64,000 nucleotides of DNA from Crotalaria pallida (GCA_037953625.1 CM075656.1:89547001-89611000); one strand, 5' to 3'. Counted from the first letter of the stretch, positions 37,302 through 49,523 are shown. The notes: generated by a model not told the origin, from the letters alone. Program-made: numbers and translations.

Positions 37302-38641
37302 CAGAAGGAGAAGGAGGAAAGGATGCACAAACCTGTCTAAAAGTTCGGGGACGGTTAGACGTTCCAGCAACTGCAGTAGTCAAAAGAAACACTAGGTTCT
37401 CAGAAGTGCTTTTTCTATTATCCCCTTTCAGCCATTAAGAAATATCAATTTTCTTTTTCTTTTCAAAGAGGGGCCAAGGGGAGGGGCAAAAGGTATTGTT
37501 GGACAACAACTTATTTCTATAATTCACTTCAGCTAAGTTTCAAAATTAGAGAATTCACTTATTATATAACTAATCCATGCAAATAATATTTTGATATTGG
37601 ACCAGCCCTAGAGTGAGTAGAAGTCACAACAGAACAACAATGATTTAATTGCACAATGTATGCTACTACCTCGGCCTCTAAAGTTACTACAAAGGTAATA
37701 AACAACTGGCAGTGAAACTGAAATAATCTATAAAAAGCAATCATATGTTGAACATATAATAACATCATACAACCTCTTCTACATATTTCCTTTGCCAAAC
37801 CTACTAACAGTCGTAAAAATTGAAGGAACTACTAATGTCTTCCAGAAATAGGCAGAATAACTAGCAATCAGTCCCACGACAACGATCCAAGTCATCTTTG
37901 AACAATTTAATCCCCTTTTTGAAACGATTAACCAAAAATTAATAAAACTTATTTGTATTAAAAAAAACAGCATCTCATGTTCTCCTCTCTTTTCTCATCT
38001 AAATTAAACCCACGAACATGACAGTGATATCTAAAAGTTATAGTCTATAACAAGGAGAGAGGCCAATTTGCTCCTTCAGGGTATTCCAACTAGAAACTCA
38101 ATGAAACTTAACCAACAAAGTGACAATCTCAGCAACTTTATGAAAGAGTTTATTTCGACTTATGAGAGCTGCTTGTAGCTTCAGATAAAAGAATCAGATT
38201 CAGACCAAAAGTACAAAACCTCAACAATTAATTTCACAACATAAGCAGCTGCAGGCGGTAATTTGAATTCAATTCAAACAACAATATAGCTCCAGATCTA
38301 ACAATTCCAACAAAATTTAATTCATTGATCCATAAACCATCACATCACAACATCTCTGAAATTCCATAGCTTCAATAAGACCCAAAAAAAAACAGATTTT
38401 TGTCATTGAAAAAAAAGATACATACAGAAAAAAAAAAATCCTTTTTAGCTCAAATAAAAATCAAATTTTGCAACAAAGAGAGGCAAATACATAAAAACCT
38501 AATTTTTTTTGTTTGAAAATTTACAATAGGGAAAATCGAAAAGGGGGGATTAGGGTTTGATGAATGAAGCTTACGCATGTCTTCAGGGGTTGAGAATTGG
38601 CGGCGACCGGTGGGCTTCGATTTGAATTTTCCCCTTCCCAT
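35913..38641 (-). CDS. PDAP1-like 28 kDa heat- and acid-stable phosphoprotein
   Basis: A 163-aa protein from 8 exons: 38641-38575, 37370-37333, 37119-37039, 36899-36816, 36720-36686, 36480-36395, 36100-36035, 35947-35913. All splice sites are GT-AG and phases fit. It begins MGRGKFKSKPTGRRQFSTPE, the family hallmark, followed by an acidic Glu-rich stretch (exon 3, about residues 36-62). A GIIEIENPNLVKPKN core comes next, then a charged helical tail (SRREREELEKQRAHERYMRLQ ... AKKREEEKAAKEQKKAEARK). This matches the PDAP1/HASPP28 family at its usual length. The family is a conserved cytosolic/RNA-associated phosphoprotein whose plant role is poorly known. It is divergent with bL31 at 39433. Confidence 0.92.
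37242..37300. repeat. (GT)n(GA)n compound microsatellite in PDAP1 intron 2
   Basis: About 13 GT repeats run directly into about 16 GA repeats. Confidence 0.9.
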
Positions 38642-39128
38642 CGTTATTCAATTCACACCAATTTCCCAACGTTGTCGTTGATTCTGGTTATGATGATTCA
38701 ATACGCCAATTTCTGATGTGAGATTTATGCTTCACCCAAAAGGGGTTCCACTTTATTCCGAAATTCGAATCCTTTTTTAATATTCCAAAAACCCTAACTC
38801 CATACAAATTTAGATAATTGAATTCGGAATTCGCAATTTCGTTTTTTTTTTTTTTTTACCTTTTTTCTTTATTTTTTTTTAATTTCGTTATTGGGTTGGT
38901 CCAATTGACCCGACAGGCCCAAATTTACAGTGTGGTAAACGACGACGTATAATTTTCCACTAAAACTTAAACGACGACGCATCAGGTATTCTTTCTCTGC
39001 CGAGGTTAAACGACGGCGTATCATGTTATACCTGAACATAAACCCTAACAACGTTTTCTTCCACGAGTGACTGAAGACTGAGCAATTCAATTTCTTGAAT
39101 CAGAGAGAGAGTTCACAGATTGCGGCTA
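38642..39128. promoter_or_regulatory. shared divergent promoter of PDAP1 (-) and bL31 (+)
   Basis: The two start regions lie head to head. Visible motifs are AAACCCTAA (telo-box) at 38789-38797 and 39040-39048, GGCCCA (site II type) at 38916-38921, and three copies of the 15-mer TAAACGACGRCGYAT at 38936-38950, 38968-38982 and 39007-39021. Telo-box plus site II is the known signature of plant ribosomal-protein promoters. The bL31 5' leader ends with donor CTA|GTAAGT at 39128. Confidence 0.7.
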
Positions 39129-39432
39129 GTAAGTGTACAAATCTTCATTTTTTTCACACTCTGTTACTTTCAAATTTGAGGGAATTGACTTGAAAACTCA
39201 AATTTGGGGCTTAATTGAAATTTTTACATGAAAAGGGAGAAAAGTAATGTTGCCAATAAATTTGCCAACTTTTTGCCTTCAGCTTCCTTACCCAGAATTT
39301 TGATTTATCTAATTTTATTAGTGTTATTTTTAACTCGAAAATGGAATTTTGTTACTGTTGAATACCAAGTGTTTGATGAAATGTGTGTGTGTGTGGTGAT
39401 GATTTTGATTGTGGCTGCGAAATTGGCAGGAG

Positions 39433-39642
39433 ATGAAGAAAGGAATACACCCACAGAAGCAGTGGATATCCTATGTTACACAAACGGGTAGATTGATGCA
39501 TGTCATGATGACAAAGATAAACCCTGTTGGGAAAGTCTACCACTTCCGGGCAAAGCGTCAGATGGCCGAGAGTTTAGGACAGATTGCCAAATTCAAGCGT
39601 CGTTTTGGGCTTGAAAATCAGGATACCGATGAAAAGAAATGA
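39433..39642 (+). CDS. ribosomal protein bL31, mitochondrial type
   Basis: A 69-aa protein in one coding exon, MKKGIHPQKQWISYVTQTGR onward. It is preceded by a 5'-UTR intron (39129-39429) with AG acceptor, and the ATG lies three bases into exon 2. The small size, the KKGIHPQ opening and the basic KRQMAESLGQIAKFKRRF end resemble the short plant bL31 that goes to the mitochondrial large subunit. It lacks a long cleavable presequence, which is usual for this family. Plastid bL31 would be longer. The upstream Met at 39409 is in the intron and is not the start. The promoter is shared with PDAP1. Confidence 0.75.
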   Translation: MKKGIHPQKQWISYVTQTGRLMHVMMTKINPVGKVYHFRAKRQMAESLGQIAKFKRRFGLENQDTDEKK

Positions 39643-40230
39643 CTTGTTCAACAACCGGAGGGGAGTTTTGCTATTTATTTCATACAATTCCGTGGAAATA
39701 ACTAGGAAATTGGTGACGCTCTGAAGCAGGTTTTTGTAGCATCCAGTATATCTAGTTAAACCTGCAGTAATATTTCTTTTTTCATTTCATACTAATTGAT
39801 GTCTTTAGAAGTTGACCTTTGCTGGTGGATTTTTTCAATGAAAGTTGAGGCTCTCAATTAAAATTGATGTTGCCGCTATTATTTTGAAGGGTCAAATAAG
39901 TACTTCGAAGTTCAAACTGAATTACAACATTTATTTGGCCCTTTAGCATGAATGCTTTATTTTTACCTGTTCGTATGTTTTTGTTTGTGTGGTTGGCTCT
40001 CAATCCGATGCATGTTTTGTTTGTTCAAAGTTCGATAACATTATTGTGCTGCAATGCTTTCCTTACCTCTGTAGCCTTTTATTTTACTTAGAAACACGCT
40101 GTGCTATAGTTGTGATATTAGACAAGTAGAAATTTTGTATATCATTTGTAGAAAAGGATAAACTTTCCAGCAGTAGAATCTGATTTTCGTGTACTATCCA
40201 GTCACATTCAGCTTATACCTTCAACAACAA

Positions 40231-40265
<35 letters not shown>

Positions 40266-40337
40266 ATTCGGCTATGCAACTTATGTTCTCTCATCATATG
40301 GCTAGGACACCATTTCTGTTCTCTCATAATTTGTGAA
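39643..40337. other. bL31 3' region and intergenic, with A-run
   Basis: It includes an A-run of about 31 at 40231-40261, possibly a processed-insertion tail or simple slippage. No other gene is seen. Confidence 0.5.
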
Positions 40338-41717
40338 TCAAGATTTTAGCAGACTATGCAACTTCTGAACCAAATCATCCACATAAGAGTTTTCGAGCCC
40401 CTTGCTGAGCAAGAACTCTCTCCATTTAGCATGATTGGTTCTCACCACATGACCCAATTCACTATCATTTTCCGTTACTGCTCTCACAGCCTTGCACACA
40501 GCTTCCCTGGTAAATAGTCCGTCTTCTTCATTTTTCTCAACCTCTACACCTATTTTCAGATCTCCACTCATTATTCTTGCATTAATAAATTGATCTCCTG
40601 CATGGGGCAGCAGTACCAATTGGCACTCATTTACCATGGCTTCTGTTAATGAACCAGACCCACAATGAGTCACAAAGCAACCCACTGATGGGTGGCTCAA
40701 GATCAATTGTTGCTGAACCCATTCTCCGTGAACTATCCCTCTTCCCTTTGTTCTGTCATGAAATCCTTCAGGCAAAGCTGACTTCAATGTTTCAGCTCCA
40801 ATAGGGGATTTCAAGGCAGCTAGAAAAGGCATTCCTGTAAGTTCGAAACCCAATAACAGTTCCTGAAATTGATTACTCTTCAAAATACATTCACTTCCAA
40901 AGGCACAAAAAATCAGTGTTTTGGGCTGGAAACTTTCTAGCCAAGTCACCCATTTTTCTTCTAATGTCGAGGTTGGTGGGTCTGGCAAAACTGGTCCTGC
41001 CAAAAACACTCTCTTTCTCATTTGGCTTTCAAGATAATCACAATAAGGGCCTTCCATTTCTCGGCATGTTTTGAAAACAATGGCATCAGAGCTGGTGAAA
41101 GAGATCCATTGGCGCTCCATAAACGCAATGCCTTTGCCATAATCATTCACATTGATAGTGGCTAACCCTTTTGCTTCATGAGGTTGTAGCCTTATGGCTG
41201 ATAGAGGAAAGCTTGGTGGAGGGTCTATCAGATCAGTTTCTGTTAATGGCTTTTCATGGAGTTTTCTTTCAGGGCTTATCAGATACCCCACGGTGGCAGG
41301 GCTAATTGTGCAGTAATGCAAAGCCTTAATGCCTAACCGGCGTGCCAATGCAGGTAACCAATGAGTGAAATCATAGAACACCATATGAGGTCTGAGCTCT
41401 CTCAGAGAAACTTCAATGACAGGCTCAGTGAGATCCATTGCATTCATGAGAAGGGAGTGCAATGAGAAAGGAAGGTCTGCGGTCGTTTCAGAACTCAGCG
41501 GGAGGCCTTCAACGTGCGGTACGGTGATTGGAATGAAAGAGATGAGATCAGGGTGGAGATTGGAATGCTCCAATTTGTGTATAGTATTTCTAGGCATGAG
41601 AAATGAAATCTTGTGGCCTCTCTCTGCTAGTTTGTTGGATATGTGAAGGTATTTAGTGAGGTGGCCTAAGGCAAACCATGGATACATTGCAACATGAAAG
41701 GTGTTGTTAACACTCAT
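40338..41717 (-). CDS. UDP-glycosyltransferase, UGT79-like (flavonoid sugar-chain type)
   Basis: An intronless 459-aa family 1 glycosyltransferase. The N-terminal acceptor domain has catalytic His19 (WFALGHLTKY), and the partner Asp probably lies in the HMVFYDF block. The C-terminal 44-residue PSPG sugar-donor box spans 333-376, WVQQQ ... GDQ. It ends in the Gln typical of UDP-glucose users, but has HCGSGS where most UGTs have HCGWNS. WVQQQ and HCGSGS, together with an intronless gene, are features of the UGT79/UGT91-like clade. Members add a second sugar to flavonoid or anthocyanin glycosides. The precise acceptor and donor cannot be read from sequence. No tandem paralogue is present in the window. 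Confidence 0.92.
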   Translation of the reverse strand: MSVNNTFHVAMYPWFALGHLTKYLHISNKLAERGHKISFLMPRNTIHKLEHSNLHPDLISFIPITVPHVEGLPLSSETTADLPFSLHSLLMNAMDLTEPVIEVSLRELRPHMVFYDFTHWLPALARRLGIKALHYCTISPATVGYLISPERKLHEKPLTETDLIDPPPSFPLSAIRLQPHEAKGLATINVNDYGKGIAFMERQWISFTSSDAIVFKTCREMEGPYCDYLESQMRKRVFLAGPVLPDPPTSTLEEKWVTWLESFQPKTLIFCAFGSECILKSNQFQELLLGFELTGMPFLAALKSPIGAETLKSALPEGFHDRTKGRGIVHGEWVQQQLILSHPSVGCFVTHCGSGSLTEAMVNECQLVLLPHAGDQFINARIMSGDLKIGVEVEKNEEDGLFTREAVCKAVRAVTENDSELGHVVRTNHAKWREFLLSKGLENSYVDDLVQKLHSLLKS

Positions 41718-42340
41718 GGTTGTTGATAAAATGGTATTATGACTAAGGAAACTACTATCTGAATTCTCAAGAATGTGATAGTTCCTACCAAGATATGTTT
41801 AAAAGAATTCTAATTATGTGGATTGCAAGATTAATTCTTTGATAATAGATACAGCAACAATGAGATGGGGTCATGGGTATATGGCATCATGCCCTTGTCA
41901 TTTTCAGCAAAGCCTTCGGTATGGAAGGTCATGAAATTCACGGTGTCCACTATGCTAGGAGCAGTTTTTGCGTATTCTTTTTTGTTCCATTGAGGAAATT
42001 CGCTTACTCCAAGTATTTGAATTACAGTACTAATGATTAAATAAATTTTTGAATTACAAAAGATGCAATGATTAAGTGTGGTCATCCTTTCAAAAAAAAA
42101 AAAAAAGTGTGGTCATATACATTTCCAGTGTAGTCACGTGTTTAATAGACATAATTAATAAAGCACTCTCGTCTCATTAAAATAAAAATATTTATAAAAA
42201 AAAAAAAAGAAAGTTAAGTTTAGAACTCTTAGAAGGAGAATATAAAATACTTCCAAAAAAGAAAAAGGAGGATATAAAATGAAAAATGGGTTGGTGGCAA
42301 CCGAATTCACCTATGCTTCTAGGCTTTGTATATTAACTTA
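41718..42340. other. intergenic upstream of UGT
   Basis: The UGT promoter should lie just above 41717. I recognise no element. Confidence 0.5.
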
Positions 42341-42346
42341 CTGTTT

Positions 42347-42571
42347 TATCAAGACTAATGTACCCGAAAAAAATGCACATGATGCCTATAGGTAATTAGC
42401 AATCAAGAGGCCAAACCGATACTCCATTTGTTCCTTAATGTTTTTTTTTTTTTTGGAAATTTTTGGTTATTGTTTAATCAAGGCTAATGTACCCCCAAAA
42501 AAATGCATATGATGCCTATGGCAAATTAGCAATCAAGATACAACACCAATACTCCATTTGATCCTTAAAAT
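42347..42571. repeat. imperfect direct repeat, period about 128 bases
   Basis: About 42350-42443 and 42477-42571 share CTAATGTACCC...AAAAAATGCAYATGATGCCTATRG...AATTAGCAATCAAGA...CCRATACTCCATTTGWTCCTTAA with scattered differences. Confidence 0.8.
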
Positions 42572-42636
42572 AACATTTTTTTTTTAGAATTTTTTGTTAT
42601 ATTTATAAGCTTTCAATCAGTTATCTACATTAATTA

Positions 42637-43095
42637 GGGATTTGCTAACTTATGTAAAGTGATTTTTTTGTTGGAGCATTTTAGCATAGTGTACCAATTT
42701 TTAGTAGACCAAAATATCCTCATATTTTATAAAGACTTAATTTATAAAAACATGGGTATTTTAATAATTTTCAATTTTAAATTAAAAAAAAATCAAAAAC
42801 CCCACCCTCAAACCCTTACTCAACTCTCACTCATCCCCCATTTCTCTAAATTCATTCTCTCTAATCTCTCATTTCTCCCTTCTCACTAAACTTCTCTTTT
42901 CTCTCTTAAGCCCCATTGCCCCCCACTCTCGCCGCTACCACTCAGCCCGCTGCCAAGCCACTCCAATCTCAACCCACCATCAGAGCCTGAAAGCATTAAA
43001 TTTAGGGCAAGAGAGACTATGCCACTCCAGAACATGGTACACTATGCTAAAATGCTCAAACTAAAAAACCACTTTACATTAAGTTAGCAAATCCC
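42637..43095. mobile_element. MITE with about 70-bp terminal inverted repeats
   Basis: GGGATTTGCTAACTTATGTA at the left is mirrored at the right by ACATTAAGTTAGCAAATCCC. The arms continue inward through GAGCATTTTAGCATAGTGTACC. A 5-base AATTA repeat flanks it. The interior is CT-rich, like that of the large foldback element at 483. Confidence 0.8.
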
Positions 43096-43559
43096 AATTA
43101 TTATTAATTAATTCTTTTCAAAATTGTTCTAAAGAGAAATAATTAATGTGTTCGAACCCCCAATACTTAAACTAGGATAATTTTAAAACATTATATTAAA
43201 AGTTTATAATTCCAATATAGTAATTAACAAAAACAATCATTTTTTTTTTTTGTCTTGCTAACCAGTGTCCAAAGGACATTGATTAACAAATATATCAAAA
43301 GACAGCTTTCATTGAAAATCTTAGTTCATTGATTCTCGGACACTCTTTAACATTTTTCTTTAACAAAATATGTAGGTTCATAGCTAATCTTTTGTAAACA
43401 GCTCTAATTTAATCAACTACTTAAACTTTCACCCATAATCTCTATATTTTCAACTAGATTCATAACTTTTCAACTAGATTCATGGTTATAAGCTACAATG
43501 TCATATCCAAAAGCTAGGTTTTGAACGAACAATGATGGTGATTTTTTGTTATTTAAGGA

Positions 43560-43684
43560 TCACAGAGTGTCTCCAAGTTGTTTCAGCACTTTGGGCACAT
43601 GCAGGTTTCCCCCATGTTCTCCAGGAACCACATCTGGTGCTACATGTGCAATTGCAGGGGGTGCTCCACATATAGAAAAAATTT
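43560..43684 (-). other. possible alternative last exon of the plastid protein gene, or orphan exon
   Basis: On the minus strand an AG acceptor (after TTTTC) precedes 125 bases. If joined to exon 7 of the gene upstream (donor at 44201, phase 1), these continue the frame for 41 residues with contents such as VAPDVVPGEHGGNLHVPKVL and then stop. Composition is protein-like. It would replace the exon 8 ending. I do not recognise the sequence; it could equally be the relic of another gene. Confidence 0.4.
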
Positions 43685-43903
43685 CTGAAAATTTACTGTG
43701 AAAAGTAATAAATGGTTGAGACCTGATTTACTAGATTTCTATGTTTAATCTGGAGGGTGAGATTTTTCTTTTCATTTTTGTTAATTGTGTTTTACTTTTC
43801 CAATATAACCTGCAAACAAACTCTGGTGCCTGAAAACTTTCACTTAAGGGAAAATAACCTTAAATTTATGCAATATTTTGATTAATTGGTGAAAACCAGC
43901 ATG

Positions 43904-46900
43904 CTAAGGCCTCAACCGAAATGGCCTAGCCACAGCAAAATAGGAATCAGGGTTGTCTGACATCAGCAACTCTACAACAACTACCTTTCTTGGAAGGGGA
44001 ATCTTGAGACCTGGTTCAAAAATACCTGCTTGCCAAAATCCAAGAGAAATATTGCTCACAACCTTGGTAACAATGAGAAAGTCTAGCAACACACTCTTTT
44101 CAATACACTTTTATATTATTAGGTTGATCTATTTGAGACCTATTAAATAGAGTAGCGGTTTACGCGAAAATATAAAGTATCAGGAGCAATTAGGACCTAC
44201 CAGGGGAAAACTTTTTCCTTCCATACAGCTCCCTTGCTAGAGGGTTTTCACTCCAATGCATGACCCCTACCCGGCTCAAAGGGTTAAAACCAACTATCTT
44301 CCCATCACTCGAGAAAACAACCTACATTTCAAACAATAGCAAGGTATGCAGGAACTTTATCAGCGTGTTTGGATTAGCAATGAAAATTTAATATTATTTC
44401 AATAATCAATTACATGTATAATCGCTTATAAAAAATTTTAAAAAAAAAAAATACATGTATAATCGATTATACTAGAATCATGAAATAGATGTCCTAATGA
44501 TTTGTCATATCTCTACTTTCAAGATGCAACAACAAATTCACACAAGCCAAAGACGAAGCAGGTTAATTAGAATATTCTGAAAATCTGGAGTACCTACCTG
44601 GTAACTAGCAATGTCCAGCATTAACCCTTCTGCTTCATCGTCCATATCCTCTAAAGCAGAAAGAGTATCAACACCTTCGCCTCTCAAGTAAGGTGGCAAT
44701 TCTCCAATCCAAGCACCAATACCATCTTCTACTTTAATATCACCGGACCAGCCATAACCATGTTTTATCTTTGAAAGAGCTAACTTGCAAAACTCTTCCG
44801 ACTATCCATGAAAAAAAAATTTCAAATAAACATTTTTCAGACAGAAGTAGAATGCACTTTAAATCAGGAAACAAACAGAACAAATATGCCAAGAGGGTTT
44901 TAATATTTCTTGTTCTGATGTATAAAAATCAAACTGATTTTTTGCCCAGGTAATTTTGAATGTGGTTGAACATTCAAGGCCTATACCTGAAAGAGTATAA
45001 AGACACTTGTGTGTGCGCATGTGCATATGTGTGTGTGTAGCATGCAAATTTGTAATATATTGCTCGTGAATATTCTTACATAATAAGCAACATAATTACA
45101 TAAAATAATAAAAAGAAAAAAAGGATATACGGCATACCTTTGTTGAATCCAAAAAGTCATTCATTGTAATGTTGACTTCAGATGATGGTAGAGATCTATG
45201 TTCTACAGGGTATTTCCTTTCCTTTAATAAAGGACGCAAACAAAAATGACCCAGAGCACTGATTGCTGCAAGAAATATACCACTTGCAAGGGCGACTGAC
45301 ACCAGTTTCAATAAAGAAGAGCTCCCCTACAAAAATCCAAACTCATCAGCTAAATGCCAACACACTCTACTAAGCAGTCATATAATAAAAGAACCAACTA
45401 ATGGGCACAAAATATTACTAATGAAAAAACTCAATGAGAACTATATAGTCACTAGTTCCCTTGTTTCCACGAGTACAGAAAATTATATCTTTGCTGTTTA
45501 TCTCAGCATCAGCAACTAGGTAAATCTGTAGTCTGTACATTGTTCTTTATCTAAAAAGGAATTCAGTTTTCCCTTCTTTTTAGATGTGATGATGGAAGCC
45601 ACACACAAAGTTTCTTAGTAAAATGTTAACATGGAATATTGAAAACAGCTATATTTGCCTTTGATTCTCCGGTTCACATTGAAATATTAAACATGTTTTG
45701 ACATCATGATCTTGAACAGCAAGGATATTACTGAAAGACAAATTTTGCATATGGTAAGACACCTTATCACATAGTTTCATCTTCCTCTGGCACAAGGAGA
45801 GCTGAAACACTGTTCCCGAGTATAGTTTTTGAAGGCTACTTTTAGTCAGGATTTAAAGAACAGACAACACAGACACACTTGGCTACCTTTTTATTGGACA
45901 ATTTGGAAAACCTTTTTAATGCTAAATTTAGTGAAGTTTCAAAGAAAAAACAACAGACATTTTTACCTTTGTACTAGACACGTCGGCAACTTTGGCAGGC
46001 ACACCACAGGATAATTGCTTATCTGGTAGCGAATAAGGATCCACATAGTACATATCTAGTGTTTCTGCCAACGCAACCTGCAATTTTGTTAAACTTATAA
46101 CAGATTGAACATCAATTGTATGCATGATATTGACAAATGACAACACAGTTGTCACAACTTCAGGTGACCTTACGCAGTGCACTCTTTTGCAGTATAGGAG
46201 TATAGACAATGAGCAAAATCTAAATAAACAGTGCAATTACTAAATATAGAACTAAGGCCACCAAAGTCGAAACTAGTAAAGTTAAGGGCCAAATCAGATT
46301 ATAAAATTTGGAAACTTTCCACATTTCTTGTATATTTCAGAAAAAATATCATAAATCTTTTAATTGGCAAAAGAAGGCACAAACAAATCATAATAAAGAA
46401 TATTGACTTTAAGGTTGCTATCCTCTCTTACTTCTCTTTAATTGATGACAAAAAATGAAGTCCACTAATAAGTTCACTAAAATGCTTGAGCCATGACTCC
46501 TAAGTCCTAACAATTAAAATAAAAATTAACCTTAGAAATCTAAAGGTTACTGCGAAAGGAAAAGGAAAAGATGAAGTACCATTTGAGAGTGGGTCAAAAG
46601 AACTTCCCACCTATTCTCTGCAGACTTCTTCCAGCCATCAATTTTTGCATCTCCCATTATCTCGGTGTCAACCTCTAACCGATATGCAGGTACATACTCA
46701 CTTGCCCAAGCACTGAAATCAGAACCACCAATTTTCTCTAACTTATCATGACAGGATGGCTTCCACCAACGATGCCCTGACTTTATTTTCACAGGCTTGA
46801 AGCTATCCTTCATTGAGTTATAGTTATCCAATAGACTCCTAGCATTTTCAACTATCTCATCTTCAAATAATTTGTATAAGATGGCTGGGGAATCTTTTGG

Positions 46901-48762
46901 TTGTGTCCTATCAGGTTTTTGAAACCAGTGAAAGAAACCACTTCTATTACCACCGTGAAGATCATCAAGAAATTGCCTTTGAGTGTTTTGAAGGGCGGTG
47001 ATGCAAACAGCTTCTGCAATCAGGGAGATAAGATATTCATCGGATGAGCTCAGAGTGAAAGATACAGGAACCTGTTTATATGAAATGCATAAAAAGAACT
47101 GAACATATCAGTATCAGGGTATCAGGGCCACCTGCAGAACAAAAATTTTAGTATTGCATTACAATTCACAGAAAGGTTGAAGATATTAAAACTCAACAGT
47201 TTCAAAAGAAAAAAAAAAGAAGGTAACAAACCTCTCTCGGGTTTTCAAGATCCTCCACTTTTTTTTCTTCTCCTGGTTGAAAGACAAAGAGATCAAAGTT
47301 CCAAAGCTGCTGCAAGACTACTTGCCTAAAGGTCATAGCAAGTATGTTACTAGATAAAGTGCCAGAAAATATATCTTTGGAGAAAGACTTCCTGAGCTTA
47401 GAGGCTTTTTCTTTAACTTTCCTAGCAGGTAAGAACTGTCAAAACAACAAGCTTTGAACTTTACTCCTCAAATCTTATTTGCAAAAGTTTCTACCGAAGA
47501 TATGATAACATACATAAAATAACACTAAAATGTTTCTAAAATGGAATACCAAACATATCCCACAGTTGCAGGTGATGATTTAATTACATACACACACGCA
47601 ACACATATATACATCTCAAATGTGTTCATATTAGTATTCCATCATTACAAAGTACAGCGTGTTTTCAGTTCCAACCCTCCCACATTTCCTAGTAGCTCAA
47701 GATATAATATCAGCCTCATAGAACCACATATAGGTGCATTTTCCATGGGCATAACTAAGGCAGCGTTTAGATCGTGGACCGAACAAAATCTGACAGAGTG
47801 TCCTGTTTTGCTGTCTTTGGTTCCACCCAAAATGTCAAATTTATTTACCCTCCTGTCATGTTTTGCTCTATTTACAAAATACATCAATTGCCAAACATGA
47901 ACATAATCCCTTTGTTCTGTTCCGCTTTGTTCTAGCGCATCTACCAAACACTACCTAAGAAATATTTTTTTTTTTTTTTAAATATGGCATTAACAGAAAA
48001 TATTGACTAATAAAACCACCTGCATTATTATCAACAACAGAAAAACATCACCAGGTGCATAAGCTATTAAACACTTAATTAAGATGTTTACCAAACATAC
48101 CCTAAAATTAGCTCTAAATAGCTTATTTACTATAACCAAAAAAAATAAAAAAATAAAAAACTTATAGAATAAGAGCTTAATTAAGTTGTTTACCAAGTAG
48201 TCACTCACAAACATTTAAAAAAAAAAAACAAAAAAAACAAAAAGCATTGATTGATGTTGCTATCAAATACTAGTAGTATAACATGATTTTCATTTCATAT
48301 GAGCAAAAAAAGGGACAAGCGACAAATAAACATGAACGAAATTGAACTCACGAGGCGAGTTGAAACAGTGCTACGGTTATCAGAAGAGCCAGGAAACAAG
48401 GTTTCCACAACCATGGCATCCATGTCAGCATTCACATGCTCGGTGGCGACTTGGCCGCCGTCAGAGGCACCCGCCGTCAAAGCCTGGTGGAAATCGACGG
48501 CGCCGACGAGTGTGAGCTGGGACAAGTCATTCTCGAAGGTTCTGACACATGGGAGGGTCTTCTCTTCGGAGTCGGCAATGGCTTGAAGCACTTGCTGCTC
48601 CGTGATGAGAGTGTTCGAAGAAGAAGAAGAAGAGCAGGAGAGGGTAAAGTTGGAGTCTTTGGAGGGTGTGAGGTTGAATGGTGGTGAGAATTTGGAGTTG
48701 GGGAGATGGGGGATGAGAGGGGTGAAGAGTGAAGTGCTTTGTAGTGAAGAAGAAGAAGCCAT
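43904..48762 (-). CDS. plastid-targeted membrane protein of unknown function
   Basis: A 617-aa protein from 8 exons: 48762-48352, 47435-47232, 47071-46580, 46077-45967, 45326-45138, 44801-44598, 44321-44201, 44025-43904, with all phases consistent. The N-terminus (MASSSSLQSTSLFTPLIPHL, then Ser-rich) is a typical chloroplast transit peptide. A basic KVKEKASKLRKSF patch follows it, then a large central region. One clear TM segment (exon 5, LVSVALASGIFLAAISALGHF, about residues 414-434) is followed by a soluble domain with YGWSGDIKVEDGIGAWIGEL. The last exon ends DSYFAVARPFRLRP. I believe this is a conserved plant family with no assigned role. Intron 1 (47436-48351) carries MITE-like sequence near 47755-47960. 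A possible alternative end lies at 43560-43684. Confidence 0.85.
47755..47960. mobile_element. small MITE-like repeat in intron 1
   Basis: CTAAGGCAGCGTTTAGAT at the left and ATCTACCAAACACTACCTAAG at the right are imperfect inverted repeats. No clear target duplication is seen. Confidence 0.4.
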
Positions 48763-48936
48763 TGAAGAAAGAAGAGTGCTTTGTTGTGTTGAGCTTTCTC
48801 ACCTTAATTAGAACGAATACTTTGTGTTTTGGATTTGGAGGCATCTCTATGTTATGGTTTATGGACCACTTTGTAAATGGATCTTCTCGGTATGATGTCG
48901 GCCCAAACATGAATTCCCATTCCTATGTTTGTGTGG

Positions 48937-48963
<27 letters not shown>

Positions 48964-48968
<5 letters not shown>

Positions 48969-49523
48969 TGTCATTTTGGTTCCTGAATTTACACAGCACT
49001 TTCACTTTAGTTCTTGAAATTAAAAAAAAACTCTTAGGTCCCTGATTTTATAAAAAGTCATTCATGTTAGTCCCTACCCCTAACCCCCGTTAACGGAGTG
49101 ATGACGTAGCTGACTGTGAGCCTTAAATTGTCCCGTTAGTCCTATCGGTTGCATCAGTGTCATGTTCAGCTGCACCAGTCCCATGTTTTGAAGCTAAACA
49201 CTTCAAAATATGCACACTTCAAAACATGACACTGATGCAGCTAAACATAGGACTGGTGCAACTGAACATTACACTGGTACAACTGATAAGACTAACGTGA
49301 CAGTTTACTCCATTATAAGTGCACGGGGACACAAAAACGGTGTCGTTTAAGGCCCCCAGTCAGCCGCGTTATCACTCCGTTAACGTCTGTTGACGGGGGT
49401 TAGGGGCAAGGACTAATGTGAATGACTTTTAACAAAGTCAAGGACCTAAAAGCATTTTTGCTAATTTCAGGAACTAAAGTGAAAGTGTTGTGTAAATTTA
49501 GGGACCAAAGTGACAGTTTACTC
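48964..49523. mobile_element. foldback element with arms of about 190 bases
   Basis: The left arm (TTGTCATTTTGGTTCCTGAA ... CCCCCGTTAACGGAGTGAT) is inverted at the right (ATCACTCCGTTAACGTC... GGGACCAAAGTGACAGTTTAC). A further inner inverted pair around CTTCAAAAC/GTTTTGAAG sits at the centre. No coding sequence. Confidence 0.7.

Noticed and set aside
48299..48986. Several plus-strand frames opposite the plastid protein exon 1
   Set aside because: Antisense shadows of the Ser-rich transit-peptide exon.
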